Assembly: GCA_001917135.1 (NCBI GenBank)
Contig: MNTT01000013.1
Location: 212,591-276,590 of the forward strand
Reading direction: 5' to 3'
Length of the DNA stretch: 64,000 nt
Source: Acetobacter sp. 46_36
GTDB lineage: Bacteria > Pseudomonadota > Alphaproteobacteria > RF32 > CAG-239
This document shows positions 7,234 through 16,373 of this stretch, piece after piece (the stretch's first letter is position 1; each line of letters opens with the position of its first letter). The translations under genes were made by a program, and so were the position numbers. Under the pieces are notes generated by a model that saw nothing but the letters and a program-made list of their open reading frames with translations, had not been told where the DNA came from and made no database searches.

Positions 7234-8889
7234 TCAGGGCAGCGTTTCGAGCCAGGCGTCGGGAAGGGCAGGCGCCCATTCGGCGAGTTTTTCCAAATCT
7301 TCCTTCAGCAGAAAATCCGGTTTTTCCCCGCAGTGGCGGGCGGCGATGATTTCGACCGCTTCCCGGCGGACCTGCGGTTTCAGATCCGTGTCGCGCAACA
7401 GGGCGGGCAGCGATTTTTTCCAATCCAGAGAATGGGGCGAATCGGCATAAAAAACGACGAACGCCGTGCTGTCCGTTTCCCGGAAGCTGCCGCGGCTTCG
7501 GAACACGTTTTGTACGGGATCCCAGCCGCAGCGCCAAAGACCGGCTTTTTCCACGGCCCAGTGTTTGAATTCGGCAACTTCCACCATATCGGCAAATTCA
7601 CCGCTGTTCAGCGCAACGGCACACAGGCAGCGATACAGCTGTTGACTGGACGCGTTGCAATCCTGAAGGACATGGCGGGCAAAGCCAAGCAGCGCGTTCC
7701 AGTCTTCGGGGCGTTTCTGCGGCTGTGCAAGCAGGACGGCGGCCAGCTGCGGCAGTTCGTAATTTTCCCGCGGCAGCGCAACGTCGTACAACGCGGCGGC
7801 GATTTTGAGGTTCATTTGCGGGTCCTGCCGTTTTTCCGCCAGACGGCGGATGTCGCTGAAGACCGTGTCGGGCGAATGAACGACGATTTCGCGGTTTGTC
7901 CGCATTTCCATGACATGCCGGGTTTCCGTAACCAAGTCGGCGCCGATAAGCTTCAGGAAAATGTTGAGGGCAACTCCGGGGCGAATCCTGTGCAGGCACC
8001 GGGACAAATCGCGGTAATCGGAGCTGTCGAGATTTTCCCGGCGGCGCACCAGTTCGGAAACGCCGTTGGCAAGCGCAATTTCGGCTGCGGCGCCCAAGGT
8101 GAGCTTTTCCGGCAGCAGCGTGTTATGGGCGGTACCCTGCGATGTTTTTCCGGCAGCTTCCGGCGATGTTTTTTCGGCGATACCCTGCGATGTTTTCCCG
8201 GCGGTACCCTGCGATGTTTTTCCGGCGGTTCCCTGCGGCGCTTTTCCGGCGGTTTCCTGCAGCGTTTCAAGAAGAGGCAGCAGATAACCGGTAATCGCGC
8301 GGAGATTGCGGGCAAAACCGTTTTTCAGCAGAAAGGCGGCAATGTTGCGCGCCGTGCCGGTGAAACCGAGCTTGGCCAGCACGGGGCTGTAGTCAGCGCC
8401 TTCGACAAGGAGCCCCAGCTTTTGCGCGGCGATATCCGGCCAGAGGCAGAGAAGCTCCAGCGCCTGCGGCGTTACCGGAGAGGCGTTTTTGGCTATCTCG
8501 CGTTTGAGTTTGGCAACGGCCTGACGGTACAGCGTGCGCTGTTGCGGCACTTGGGCATCCCGGGCGTATTTTTGCAGCCCGACGCCCAAATAAGCCTCGG
8601 CCAGAAGCGAGAGAGGCGCCAGCCGCCGGTCCTGCCAAAAGGCAATGATGTGCGGGAGGGCTTTCAGATTTTCCGGCTTGGCCAGAGCGGCCATAAACGC
8701 GCCGAGAAAATGTTCGGGCGAACCGAGACGCAAGTCCGGCTCTTCCGGCAAAATCGGCGCAATGTCTTCCACGTCCGAAACAAAAACGAAATTGGCGGAG
8801 CTGACTTTTCCCGCCATGACGGCATCGGCGTATCCGCTGTGCCGCTGATCCGCAAAGTAATACGGAATCTGAATAGTTGGCAAATTCAT
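7234..8889 (-). CDS. Hypothetical 551-residue helical protein with a low-complexity insert
   Basis: Not recognised. A cytoplasmic-looking, largely alpha-helical protein without signal peptide or membrane segments. Residues of about 215-255 carry an eight-residue repeat (AGKTSQGT and variants) encoded by a 24-bp minisatellite; the flanking helical halves look like two domains joined by it. The start has no Shine-Dalgarno (…TTTAATTTATGAATTTGCC), as for several other orphan genes here. It stands alone, ended by the terminator at 7122, with yqgE upstream in the same orientation but separated by its own terminator. Confidence 0.65.
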   Translation of the reverse strand: MNLPTIQIPYYFADQRHSGYADAVMAGKVSSANFVFVSDVEDIAPILPEEPDLRLGSPEHFLGAFMAALAKPENLKALPHIIAFWQDRRLAPLSLLAEAYLGVGLQKYARDAQVPQQRTLYRQAVAKLKREIAKNASPVTPQALELLCLWPDIAAQKLGLLVEGADYSPVLAKLGFTGTARNIAAFLLKNGFARNLRAITGYLLPLLETLQETAGKAPQGTAGKTSQGTAGKTSQGIAEKTSPEAAGKTSQGTAHNTLLPEKLTLGAAAEIALANGVSELVRRRENLDSSDYRDLSRCLHRIRPGVALNIFLKLIGADLVTETRHVMEMRTNREIVVHSPDTVFSDIRRLAEKRQDPQMNLKIAAALYDVALPRENYELPQLAAVLLAQPQKRPEDWNALLGFARHVLQDCNASSQQLYRCLCAVALNSGEFADMVEVAEFKHWAVEKAGLWRCGWDPVQNVFRSRGSFRETDSTAFVVFYADSPHSLDWKKSLPALLRDTDLKPQVRREAVEIIAARHCGEKPDFLLKEDLEKLAEWAPALPDAWLETLP

Positions 8890-8974
8890 AAATTAAAAAA
8901 ATTAGCGTTAATAATTGAGATTATAATACTGGAATTGGCGCGAGCATAGGCGGGGTTTGTCTTTTTGTCAATGT

Positions 8975-9120
8975 TTTTTTAAGGAGAGGGGGCGGGACGG
9001 CAGCGAGGGGCGGAGGGGGCAGCGAGGGACGACAGGGGGCAGAGGTGTACCGGGGCGGTAATGTGGCGGAGCGGGCAGCGAGGGGCGGGCAGCGAGGGGG
9101 CAGATGAGAGAGGTGTGGCG
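8975..9120. repeat. G-rich degenerate minisatellite spacer
   Basis: The spacer between the 551-residue ORF and yqgE consists of imperfect repeats around GGGCAGCGAGGGGCGG. No gene or RNA is recognised. The same style of sequence recurs at 46320-46430, 50690-50760 and 62215-62345. Confidence 0.7.
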
Positions 9121-9129
9121 GGCGGGAAT

Positions 9130-9158
9130 AAAAAAAGCCGGCGTTTTATTACGCCAGC
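9130..9158 (-). terminator. Intrinsic terminator of yqgE
   Basis: On the minus strand GCTGGCGT/ACGCCGGC with a 6-nt loop precedes seven T. A 15-bp stretch that matches the 3' end of yqgE (TACGCCAGCCCGATA) is repeated here, suggesting a short local duplication made part of the hairpin. Confidence 0.75.
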
Positions 9159-9208
9159 CCGATAAGAAAAAACTAATCCGCAGCAACTAATTCGCGGAGC
9201 TTGAGCCG

Positions 9209-10114
9209 TTACGCCAGCCCGATATGCGGGATATAGCCGCCGAGGTTGATGCCGCTGGCTTTTTTCGCCTGTTCCCAACGGTCTTCAAAGCGGGTGTCGA
9301 AAATCAGCTTGGGGTCGCCGGGGACAATCAGCCATTCGTTATTGAAAATCTCCCATTCCAACTCGCCGCGTTTCCAGACGCAATGCCCCATGGCGATAAT
9401 CTTTTTGTCGGGGCCTTCGCCGTCGAGGATATCCTGAAGGACGCCGAACGAACTGGAAATCGCGATTTCGCCCTGAACGCGGGCGTGCGGGTCGCTGTAA
9501 AAATACCCGTCGCTCGGAAACAGCACAAAGCCGTTGGCGGGGTTGACCGGGCCGCCCTGATAGAGGTCTTCGTAAACGCCGCGCACGTCTTTTTCGCCGC
9601 CGTCTTCATGGTTGCGGCATTCAACAACAGCCGAGCCGAAGAGGAGCTTGTTTATCATTATTCCTTTGACGCTTTCGGGCGAACTGTCAGTAATATAGAT
9701 AACCGACTCTTTATACAGGTCGTTCTTGCCGGAGCCGATGTAAACGAGGCATTTGCCGGTCAGGGTGCTGTCGTCGGCGACGCGTTGTCCGCCGGATTTG
9801 GCGGCAAAACGGTTTTGAGTGTCGGCATTGTTGCTTCTGGCGCTCAGGCGGGAGTTGTTGGTGCCGGCGTTGTTGCTCCTGGCGTTCGGACGGGGGCTGT
9901 TGGTACCGGTTCCATTGTTTTTTGCGCTCAGGCGGGAGCCGTCGGCAGTGCGTTGCCCGCCAAAGCTTCCGCGGCGGCGGTTTTCGGCTGCGGGTGCTTT
10001 GCGGCGGGATTTGGATTTCGGTGCCGGTCGCTGCCCCCATTCCTCAAACATAAAAGATTCATCAAAATCGTCCAATTCTTCCAGTATTTCAAACCGTCTC
10101 TTTCTGTCCTTCAT
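9209..10114 (-). CDS. yqgE: YqgE/AlgH family protein with a charged N-terminal extension
   Basis: The C-terminal ~190 residues match the YqgE/AlgH (UPF0301) family: LTGKCLVYIGSG near the domain start, GIMINKLLFG, YQGGPVNPANGFVLFP, an internal …ISSSFGVLQDI and CVWKRGELEWEIFNNEW. The family's biochemical role is unsettled. About 110 residues precede it, rich in Arg/Lys/Ser/Asn with repeats of SARSNNA/GTNNSRL type encoded by a 24-bp minisatellite, probably disordered. The start at 10114 is preferred because sequence further upstream, open to 10180, is AT-rich and looks non-coding and promoter-like. The family call is firm, the exact start less so. Confidence 0.85.
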   Translation of the reverse strand: MKDRKRRFEILEELDDFDESFMFEEWGQRPAPKSKSRRKAPAAENRRRGSFGGQRTADGSRLSAKNNGTGTNSPRPNARSNNAGTNNSRLSARSNNADTQNRFAAKSGGQRVADDSTLTGKCLVYIGSGKNDLYKESVIYITDSSPESVKGIMINKLLFGSAVVECRNHEDGGEKDVRGVYEDLYQGGPVNPANGFVLFPSDGYFYSDPHARVQGEIAISSSFGVLQDILDGEGPDKKIIAMGHCVWKRGELEWEIFNNEWLIVPGDPKLIFDTRFEDRWEQAKKASGINLGGYIPHIGLA

Positions 10115-10216
10115 CGTAATATGTGTCTTTCGTAAAAAAGTTTGTTGCTTTTTGGCTGGTCTGATATAATATCTTTTCATAGCTTAATATTGTTTTTAAA
10201 TCAACAGTAAAATTTT

Positions 10217-13200
10217 ATGAAAAGGTTTGTTTGTTATATAGGGTGTGCGGCGCTGGTTTTCAAGCTGATGTACGGGGCAGCCTGGGCTGCCGGGGCGACG
10301 GCGGGAGATACGGCAGCGCCGGAAAACGGCGGTGCGGCGGTGTCGGCGGAGACGGCTTCTGCTGCGGTGTCGGCGGTTCGGGATACGCTTCCGGTGTCGG
10401 CTGCTGCTGCGGTGTCGGCGGTTCGGGATACGCTTCCGGGGACGGCTGCTGCGGCAGGCGGCGAGAGCATTGTCTACCGGGTGCGCGACCTGACCGCGGC
10501 GGCAAGCGGCGGTGATGCGGGCAGCGGCGAAATGGGCGGCGGCGATACGGGCAGTGAGGGCGAAACGCCGGAGCCGATTATCCGGAGCGACAACGAACTG
10601 GCCAAACTGGCGCTGCTGCCGTTTATTGTCGACAAGGTTTTTGCAGGGGAGGCGCTTGACGGCGATTTAACCGGGTTTTTGAGCCGGGTATATCCGACGG
10701 CGGGCGAAGGAACGCTGAAAACGCTGGAAAGCGGAATCCGCTTTTTCGTCAGCTGGAAGCGCAAATACGACTATGCGGTGGCACGGCTGAAACATAATAT
10801 CAAGGCGGCGGGAATTTTGCCGAAAGATGCGCCGATTGTGGCAGAGGACGGAGAATTTGCGCCGGAAGAGACAGACCTGCGCAAGCAGTCGGCGGCGGGG
10901 GAATATCAGGTGCGGTACCGTCCGTACAAGTATCTGGAATATGATCCCGGCGCATTGGGCGAGCCGGTGCGGCGGCGCGACAAGAACTATATCTCGCCGG
11001 AAGACCTGAATACCGACGAAATGGTGCTGGCACTGCTGGAGCTGGATTTCGGCGGGTTCTGGCGCGCGCTGCGGAAGATGCCTTCATACAGCGACGGTGC
11101 GGGCGAAAAGCCGGTGGAAGCCGGCGGCGGCGTTAAGGCGAGGCTGCTGCTGGATACGGCGCGTCCGGGCGATAAGGAAACCATCCGCGGCGTGGCGGAA
11201 ATTTATGTGCCGGACGGGATGTATGTCAGCGGCGATTTGCTTAATCCGGAAAACCGGGCGGCTTTTGTGCTGCGCGAGGACGGCGGCAGCGGTGGCAGCG
11301 CCACGGGCGGTATCAGTGGTACGGGCAATATGGGCAGTACCGGCGGCACGGGCGGTATCAGCGGCACGGGCAATATGGGCAGTACCGGCGGCACGGGCAA
11401 TATGGGCAGCCGCAACATCAAATCTTTCCGCATGTATGCGCCGCTGGCGAACGGCGTGGAAAAGGGCGGGGTGGCCAGGCGCGTGCTTACCGGGCATATC
11501 CGTTTTCCGCTGGAGTTTACGCGGGCGGATACGGGGAAGGCGATGCATATTGCCGGGGATTTGCATTTCAAACTCTGCACGGCGGACGGAACCTGTCAGG
11601 CGGCGGCGACACATCACGGGCTGACGCTCCGGGCTTCGGACAAAGCGGAAGATTCCATACATTACAACTACGTTACGCAGGGGTTTGCGCATCTGCCGCC
11701 GGCAGAGAGCCGGCACGCGCGGGCGGAGAAGCTGGTTTATGACCGGGAAAAGGGAACGCTGACGGCGACGTTTGCCCTGTCGCGCAGGGTGAGCAATATG
11801 GCGGCAATGGCGGAAGACGCGGCCGGGACGAATTTTGTCAATCCCCGTTACGAGCTTGGCGACGGCTATGCCCGCGTTACATTTGACGTGCGGGCAGGAA
11901 AACGGGCGGGAGAAAAGGCGGGAGAAAAGGGGCGCAGCGCATTTGACGCACGGTCGGGCAGCGGAGAAAATGCGGGATACGGCGCGGCAGAGGCTGCTGT
12001 TGCGGGCGGCAGCGTTGCGGACGGCACCGGGAGGGATACGGAGCTGCCGTTGCAGGAGGTTGCGCTCAGCGCGTCGTTTGATGACAGCGAGGTGCTGCGG
12101 ACGGTTATGACAGTGGCAGCGGTGCCAGCGGCACAGGCAACAGGGGAAGTGGTGCCAGCGGCACGGGCAACGGAGACAGCGGCGGGAGAAGGTATCCGGG
12201 GGCGTAAGGCGCCGGGGACGGTTACTGAAATGACGGTCGTACCCCGGGCAGTGCCAGCGGCACGGGCAACAGGGGGCACTTTGTTTGCCTACGGGCTGCT
12301 GCTGAATCTGATGCCGGGAATTTTCGGCTTGTTCCTGCGGTTGGCAAGGCAGCTGCGGGAGAGGGCGGAACGGCGGCGGATTTTCTGCCGGTATGCGGCG
12401 GGGGCAGCGCTGGGACTGGCACTGCTGGGCATCGGATACCGGGGGGCATATTTCGGCGCGCTGTATTATAACCCGTGGCTGGCGGCGGGAGCGGCGGCGG
12501 TGATTTTGCCGCTGTGGGCGGAAGCGCTCGGATATATGGATTTTGCTTTGTTCCGTCCGTTGAAAAAAATATTCAGGCGCGGCTGGCTGGCCGGGCTGTT
12601 TACGGTTCTGCTGGCGGCGGCGTTTCCGACGGTGCTGAAAGCGGAGGCGCTGAGCGGGCTGTTTGCGGACGGCGCGGAAATATGGAGCAGCGCGGCGGAG
12701 GGGAGTTTTGCCGCTGGTGCGGAATTTTTGAGAGGCACGGCGGGAAGTTTGGTACAGGCGGCGGGCGGTGTCTGGCTGGCGCCGGCATGGGCGGAGCTGA
12801 CGGCGGGGCTGGGGTGCATCTGGCTTGGAATTATGGTGCTGCCGCTGGCAGTGCTGACAGCGGCGGAGCTGTGGGGGCAGAGAGCTGCGGCATGGCTGCG
12901 GGTGCCGGTGCTGCGGCGGTTTAACGCTTTTTATACCGGCGTATACGCGGCGGGGCTGCTTTGGCTGACGGCCGGTTGTTTCGGCGGCGCGGCGGCGCTG
13001 GGGCTGGCGGTCGGGCTGGTACTGCTGTTTGTGTTGTGGTATGCTTTTCCGCAGGCAGTGGCAGAAACAATTAAGCATACGCGTTCGGAAAAGAGAAGCT
13101 TGGAGCTGTTTAACCGGGTGCAGCGGCATTGGCTGTTTGCGGCGGCCGTGTGGTATCTGCTGGCGGCAGGCGGATTGGCGCTGGCCGGAGCGGGGGCAGG

Positions 13201-13642
13201 TACCGGAACGGGCATCGGTGTGGCTGAGAACAGCGAGACGGACGTCGATATGGCTGAGAACAGCGGGACGGACGTCGATATGGCTGAGAACAGCGAGACG
13301 GGCGTCGGTATGGTTGAGAACGGCGAGACGGACGTCGGTATGGCTGAAAAAGGCAACGCGGCGGTGCCGGTACTGGTGAGCATTGAAGCGCCGTATTCGC
13401 CGCTGTCGGTATATAACCGTCTGGCGTTACGGGAGCTGCAGAAGGCGGGGCTGCGCGTGGTGCGGATTAATGCCGGGGAAATGAATGTTCCGGGGGCGGC
13501 CTGGCCGTGGTTTGCCGCATACGGGAAGTTTTATGCGCCGCTCACAGTCCTGTTTACAGACCGGCATAAGAACGGCATGGTGCTGCCGGAGCGGCTGGAC
13601 CGGGTGGATTTTGACAAGGCGCTGGCCGGCTGGCGGGAATGA
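10217..13642 (+). CDS. DsbD/ScsB-like membrane protein lacking redox cysteines
   Basis: An 1141-residue protein with an N-terminal signal-like segment. A periplasmic part (about residues 85-480) contains KLCTADGTCQ, reminiscent of DsbD/ScsB alpha domains. A polytopic membrane domain (about 685-1000) begins LLLNLMPGIFGLF, where ScsB-type reductases have LLLNLMPC. A C-terminal thioredoxin-like domain ends …RVDFDKALAGW. The membrane cysteine is replaced by Gly and the C-terminal domain has no CXXC, so electron relay is not expected. Three low-complexity tracts interrupt it, including a 12-residue repeat (MAENSETDVD-type, about residues 1002-1048). HydF follows 205 bp downstream. The fold call is moderate; the loss of cysteines is directly visible. 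Confidence 0.7.
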   Translation: MKRFVCYIGCAALVFKLMYGAAWAAGATAGDTAAPENGGAAVSAETASAAVSAVRDTLPVSAAAAVSAVRDTLPGTAAAAGGESIVYRVRDLTAAASGGDAGSGEMGGGDTGSEGETPEPIIRSDNELAKLALLPFIVDKVFAGEALDGDLTGFLSRVYPTAGEGTLKTLESGIRFFVSWKRKYDYAVARLKHNIKAAGILPKDAPIVAEDGEFAPEETDLRKQSAAGEYQVRYRPYKYLEYDPGALGEPVRRRDKNYISPEDLNTDEMVLALLELDFGGFWRALRKMPSYSDGAGEKPVEAGGGVKARLLLDTARPGDKETIRGVAEIYVPDGMYVSGDLLNPENRAAFVLREDGGSGGSATGGISGTGNMGSTGGTGGISGTGNMGSTGGTGNMGSRNIKSFRMYAPLANGVEKGGVARRVLTGHIRFPLEFTRADTGKAMHIAGDLHFKLCTADGTCQAAATHHGLTLRASDKAEDSIHYNYVTQGFAHLPPAESRHARAEKLVYDREKGTLTATFALSRRVSNMAAMAEDAAGTNFVNPRYELGDGYARVTFDVRAGKRAGEKAGEKGRSAFDARSGSGENAGYGAAEAAVAGGSVADGTGRDTELPLQEVALSASFDDSEVLRTVMTVAAVPAAQATGEVVPAARATETAAGEGIRGRKAPGTVTEMTVVPRAVPAARATGGTLFAYGLLLNLMPGIFGLFLRLARQLRERAERRRIFCRYAAGAALGLALLGIGYRGAYFGALYYNPWLAAGAAAVILPLWAEALGYMDFALFRPLKKIFRRGWLAGLFTVLLAAAFPTVLKAEALSGLFADGAEIWSSAAEGSFAAGAEFLRGTAGSLVQAAGGVWLAPAWAELTAGLGCIWLGIMVLPLAVLTAAELWGQRAAAWLRVPVLRRFNAFYTGVYAAGLLWLTAGCFGGAAALGLAVGLVLLFVLWYAFPQAVAETIKHTRSEKRSLELFNRVQRHWLFAAAVWYLLAAGGLALAGAGAGTGTGIGVAENSETDVDMAENSGTDVDMAENSETGVGMVENGETDVGMAEKGNAAVPVLVSIEAPYSPLSVYNRLALRELQKAGLRVVRINAGEMNVPGAAWPWFAAYGKFYAPLTVLFTDRHKNGMVLPERLDRVDFDKALAGWRE

Positions 13643-13670
13643 AAAAAGCGGAAGCCGGGACGGGCCGGAA

Positions 13671-13802
13671 GGCACCCGGGGCCGGAGATGACGGTGCACA
13701 GGCACCCGGGGCCGGAGATGGAGATGACGGTGCACAGGCACCCGGGGCCGGAGATGACGGTGCACAGGCACCCGGGGCCGGAGATGGAGATGACGGTGCA
13801 CA
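13671..13802 (+). repeat. Alternating 30/36-bp minisatellite
   Basis: Four units in the order 30-36-30-36 bp based on GGCACCCGGGGCCGGAGATG; the longer unit has an extra GGAGAT. The alternating order implies duplication of a 66-bp dimer. It fills the gap between the DsbD-like gene and hydF. An in-frame ORF across it (13639-13863) is judged not to be a gene. Confidence 0.9.
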
Positions 13803-13847
13803 GGCAACTGGCGGCGAGAAAACAATTTTAACGAAAGGACGACGACT

Positions 13848-15134
13848 ATGGGAACAGAACTGAATACAAACGTACCGGCGGGGATGCGGCTGACGGTGGC
13901 GATTATCGGCAACCGCAACGCGGGAAAGTCGACGCTTTTGAACCGCATCGTCGGGCAGGAGGTGTCGATTGTTTCCGACGAACCGGGGACGACGACCGAC
14001 GCGGTGGCGAAAGCGTATGAGCTGATACCGGTCGGGCCGGTCAGCTTTTATGACACGGCGGGTCTGGACGACGAAGGCGAGCTCGGGCGGCAGCGCGTGC
14101 AGGCGGCAAAGAAAATCCTGCGCCGCGCGGATATGGTACTGTTGGTTATCGGCAGGGACGGCCTTACGAAAGAAAACGAAACACAGCTTTCCAAACTGGT
14201 GGAGAAGCGCATTCCGTTTATTCCGGTTTTTAATTTCTGCGACGAGCGGCAACTTGGCAAATTTGACCGGGCGGTGATGCAGCTTTATGACGGGGTGGCA
14301 GTTTCGGCAAAGACCGGCGAGGGCATCGACGCGTTGAAACGGCGTATGGCCGAGGTGCTGGAACCGCTGGCGCACGAGCCGCCGCTGGCAGCGGACCTGA
14401 TTAAGCCGAAAGACCTGGTGATGCTGGTGGTGCCGATTGACCTGGCGGCGCCGAAAGGGCGGCTGATACTGCCGCAGGTGCAGGTTTTGCGCGAAGTGCT
14501 GGATGCCGGAGCGATGGCGCTGACGGTTAAGGAAAGCGAAGTTACGGATATGCTGCGGGGGCTGGCGGCAAAACCGGCGCTGGTCATTACCGACAGCCAG
14601 GCGGTCAGGGAAGTGGCGGCTGCGGTGCCGGAAGACATCAGGCTGACGACGTTTTCGACCCTGTTTGCGCGCTATAAAGGCGATTTCGCGGCGCAGCTGG
14701 CAGGCGCGGCAGCGATTGACACGCTCAAAGACGGCGACAGGGTGCTGATTGCGGAAGGGTGTTCGCACCATGTTACCTGCGACGATATCGGGCGGGTCAA
14801 AATTCCGAACTGGATGAAAAAATATACCGGCAGGGAACTGAAGTTCGAGTGGACGCAGGGCGCGGATTTTCCCGATAATCTGGAAGATTACGCGCTGGTG
14901 GTGCACTGCGGCGGCTGTATGCTGAACCGCGCGGAAGTGCGGCGGCGGATTAACGAATGCGCACGGCAGGGCGTTAAGGTTACCAACTACGGCATCGTGA
15001 TTTCCAAAATGCAGGGCGTGCTGGAACGCGTGGTTAAAGGGATTGCCGATGCCGGCGCCACGGGCAGTGTCAGCGACACGGGCAGTATCAGCGATACGGG
15101 CAGTATCAGCGATACGGGCGAAGAGAGCGACTAG
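13848..15134 (+). CDS. hydF: [FeFe]-hydrogenase maturation GTPase HydF
   Basis: A 428-residue GTPase/scaffold that carries the 2Fe subcluster to apo-HydA after HydE and HydG have built it. The N-terminal GTPase domain shows GNRNAGKS (P-loop, residues 21-28), a DEPGTTTD switch region and DTAG. The C-terminal cluster-binding domain has the CxH…HCxxC ligand set (EGCSHH, then VVHCGGC). The length is close to the family norm apart from an extra tail of SDTGSI repeats encoded by an 18-bp minisatellite. The start follows AAAGGACGACGACT. HydE, HydG and the hydrogenase are not in this window. Its presence implies anaerobic H2 metabolism. Confidence 0.95.
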   Translation: MGTELNTNVPAGMRLTVAIIGNRNAGKSTLLNRIVGQEVSIVSDEPGTTTDAVAKAYELIPVGPVSFYDTAGLDDEGELGRQRVQAAKKILRRADMVLLVIGRDGLTKENETQLSKLVEKRIPFIPVFNFCDERQLGKFDRAVMQLYDGVAVSAKTGEGIDALKRRMAEVLEPLAHEPPLAADLIKPKDLVMLVVPIDLAAPKGRLILPQVQVLREVLDAGAMALTVKESEVTDMLRGLAAKPALVITDSQAVREVAAAVPEDIRLTTFSTLFARYKGDFAAQLAGAAAIDTLKDGDRVLIAEGCSHHVTCDDIGRVKIPNWMKKYTGRELKFEWTQGADFPDNLEDYALVVHCGGCMLNRAEVRRRINECARQGVKVTNYGIVISKMQGVLERVVKGIADAGATGSVSDTGSISDTGSISDTGEESD

Positions 15135-15240
15135 AGCAGCGCACGGGTATGGCGGCGCCATGGGCAGTGCTGTACTACGGGCGTGTGGGCGGCGACGGCT
15201 GCGGCTGGAGGAAGCATGGCCGTGCTGTGTTGCTGGTATA

Positions 15241-15280
15241 AAAAAAGCGGTTGCTCCATAAAGGAACAGCCGCTTTTCGG
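15241..15280. terminator. Bidirectional terminator between hydF and the solenoid gene
   Basis: AAAAGCGG(T)TGCTCC pairs with GGAACAGCCGCTTTT around ATAAA, giving A- and T-tracts on both sides. It fits the two convergent genes. Confidence 0.85.
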
Positions 15281-15294
15281 TTTAAAGACGTTTC

Positions 15295-16104
15295 TTACGC
15301 ACGCCGTCTGAAAGCTCTGACTATCTCTTTTACGCCGTCTATCTTTCTTTGTCTGACGTACATAAATATAATCTTTCCTGCGCCGGGCAGCCTAAAGAGC
15401 CGGTTCAGGGGTTCGTCATAAAACGACCATCCGTGTCTGGCGTGTTCAAGAAAGATGTCCCCTGCATTGGGCAGCTGGAAAATCTGAAGCTGGATATCAA
15501 AGCAGAGAGGCTTTCCAAGCTTGACATATTCCAGAAAAATTTTTCCCGCGTCGGGCAAGTCAAAGATTCTGACTTGAGCGCCGTAGCAGAGTTCATGCCT
15601 GTGTCTGACATATTCAAGGAAGATTTTCCCTGCATCGGGCTGGTCGAACATTCTGACTTGGGCATCATAGCAGAGCCATCCGCCGCGTTTGACGGATTCC
15701 AGCATTATCTCGTCAGCGTAAGGCCGGTTGAGGATTTGGAGCTGGACTTTTTCCCGGAGGCCGTCTGGGTTGTGTTTGACGAATTCAAGAAAAATCTCTT
15801 TTGCGTCAGGCAGCTTAAACAGCCGGGGGAGAAACTTTACGTCGGGCAGTATGCCGTTTTTGGCGTATTCCAGCATAATTTCCGCCGTGTCGGATTTGGG
15901 CCAGAGGCGAAAGATGATGTACTCGACGCCGTAGCAGAGCAAGCCGCCGTGCCTGACATATTCGAGGAGGATTTTCTTTGCGCCGGGGCGCTTGAGTATC
16001 CGCCATTGCTCCATAGCTTCAAGCTCATGATTGCGTCTGACATATTCCAACATGTTTTCTGTTGCGTTTTCTTGAGAGAAGACGCCTAATGCTATTCTTT
16101 TCAT
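15295..16104 (-). CDS. Solenoid protein of nine 28-residue helical repeats
   Basis: A 269-residue protein made almost entirely of tandem 28-residue repeats. The consensus is A.KIFLEYV+HG..LCY.AQ, then a short …RIF.LPD linker; about nine copies can be aligned without gaps from residue 13 to the C-terminus. Each repeat predicts two short helices, so a right-handed alpha-solenoid used for protein binding is likely. There is no signal peptide or catalytic motif. Conserved LCY cysteines in five repeats stand out. The start (…TTTTTATGAAAAG) lacks a Shine-Dalgarno. I do not recognise a named family; ankyrin, TPR and HEAT consensus residues are absent. Confidence 0.75.
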   Translation of the reverse strand: MKRIALGVFSQENATENMLEYVRRNHELEAMEQWRILKRPGAKKILLEYVRHGGLLCYGVEYIIFRLWPKSDTAEIMLEYAKNGILPDVKFLPRLFKLPDAKEIFLEFVKHNPDGLREKVQLQILNRPYADEIMLESVKRGGWLCYDAQVRMFDQPDAGKIFLEYVRHRHELCYGAQVRIFDLPDAGKIFLEYVKLGKPLCFDIQLQIFQLPNAGDIFLEHARHGWSFYDEPLNRLFRLPGAGKIIFMYVRQRKIDGVKEIVRAFRRRA

Positions 16105-16295
16105 AAAAATTTTAGATTAATTGTTCGACATAATTGTTTTCTTTATGAAAAAGGTATATCGCAAAGTTTTGCTAAATGCAAGCTTTTTTTGTCCTTTTTG
16201 TCTTTTTTGTGGCGGAGAGGTTGTGAGCGGTGCCAGCGGTACGGGCAGCGGCACGGGTATGGCGGCGTGCGACGGGAAGCGGTATTTGCCGCGCA

Positions 16296-16331
16296 TAAAA
16301 AATGCCGGGGTGCGGGGGCGTTCCGGCATTG
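16296..16331 (-). terminator. Intrinsic terminator of the H1-tail membrane protein gene
   Basis: On the minus strand AATGCCGG pairs with CCGGCATT around a GC-rich loop and is followed by TTTTATG. It lies about 45 bp past the stop at 16374. Confidence 0.65.
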
Positions 16332-16373
16332 CCGCATCGGCGGCGAAAAGGCGGGGATTAAGCCCGGTCAAGG

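Noticed and set aside
11084..13129. Minus-strand ORF of 681 codons opposite the DsbD-like gene
   Set aside because: Gln/Arg/Pro-rich shadow with no recognisable fold; the plus frame carries signal peptide and membrane helices.
13639..13863. ORF of 74 codons overlapping the end of the DsbD-like gene
   Set aside because: It consists only of the 30/36-bp minisatellite and runs into the hydF ribosome site.
13554..15161. Minus-strand ORF of 535 codons opposite hydF
   Set aside because: hydF on the plus strand has all family motifs; the antisense frame is compositional.
15349..16089. Plus-strand ORF of 246 codons opposite the solenoid gene
   Set aside because: The minus strand encodes nine regular 28-residue repeats; the plus frame only mirrors that periodicity.
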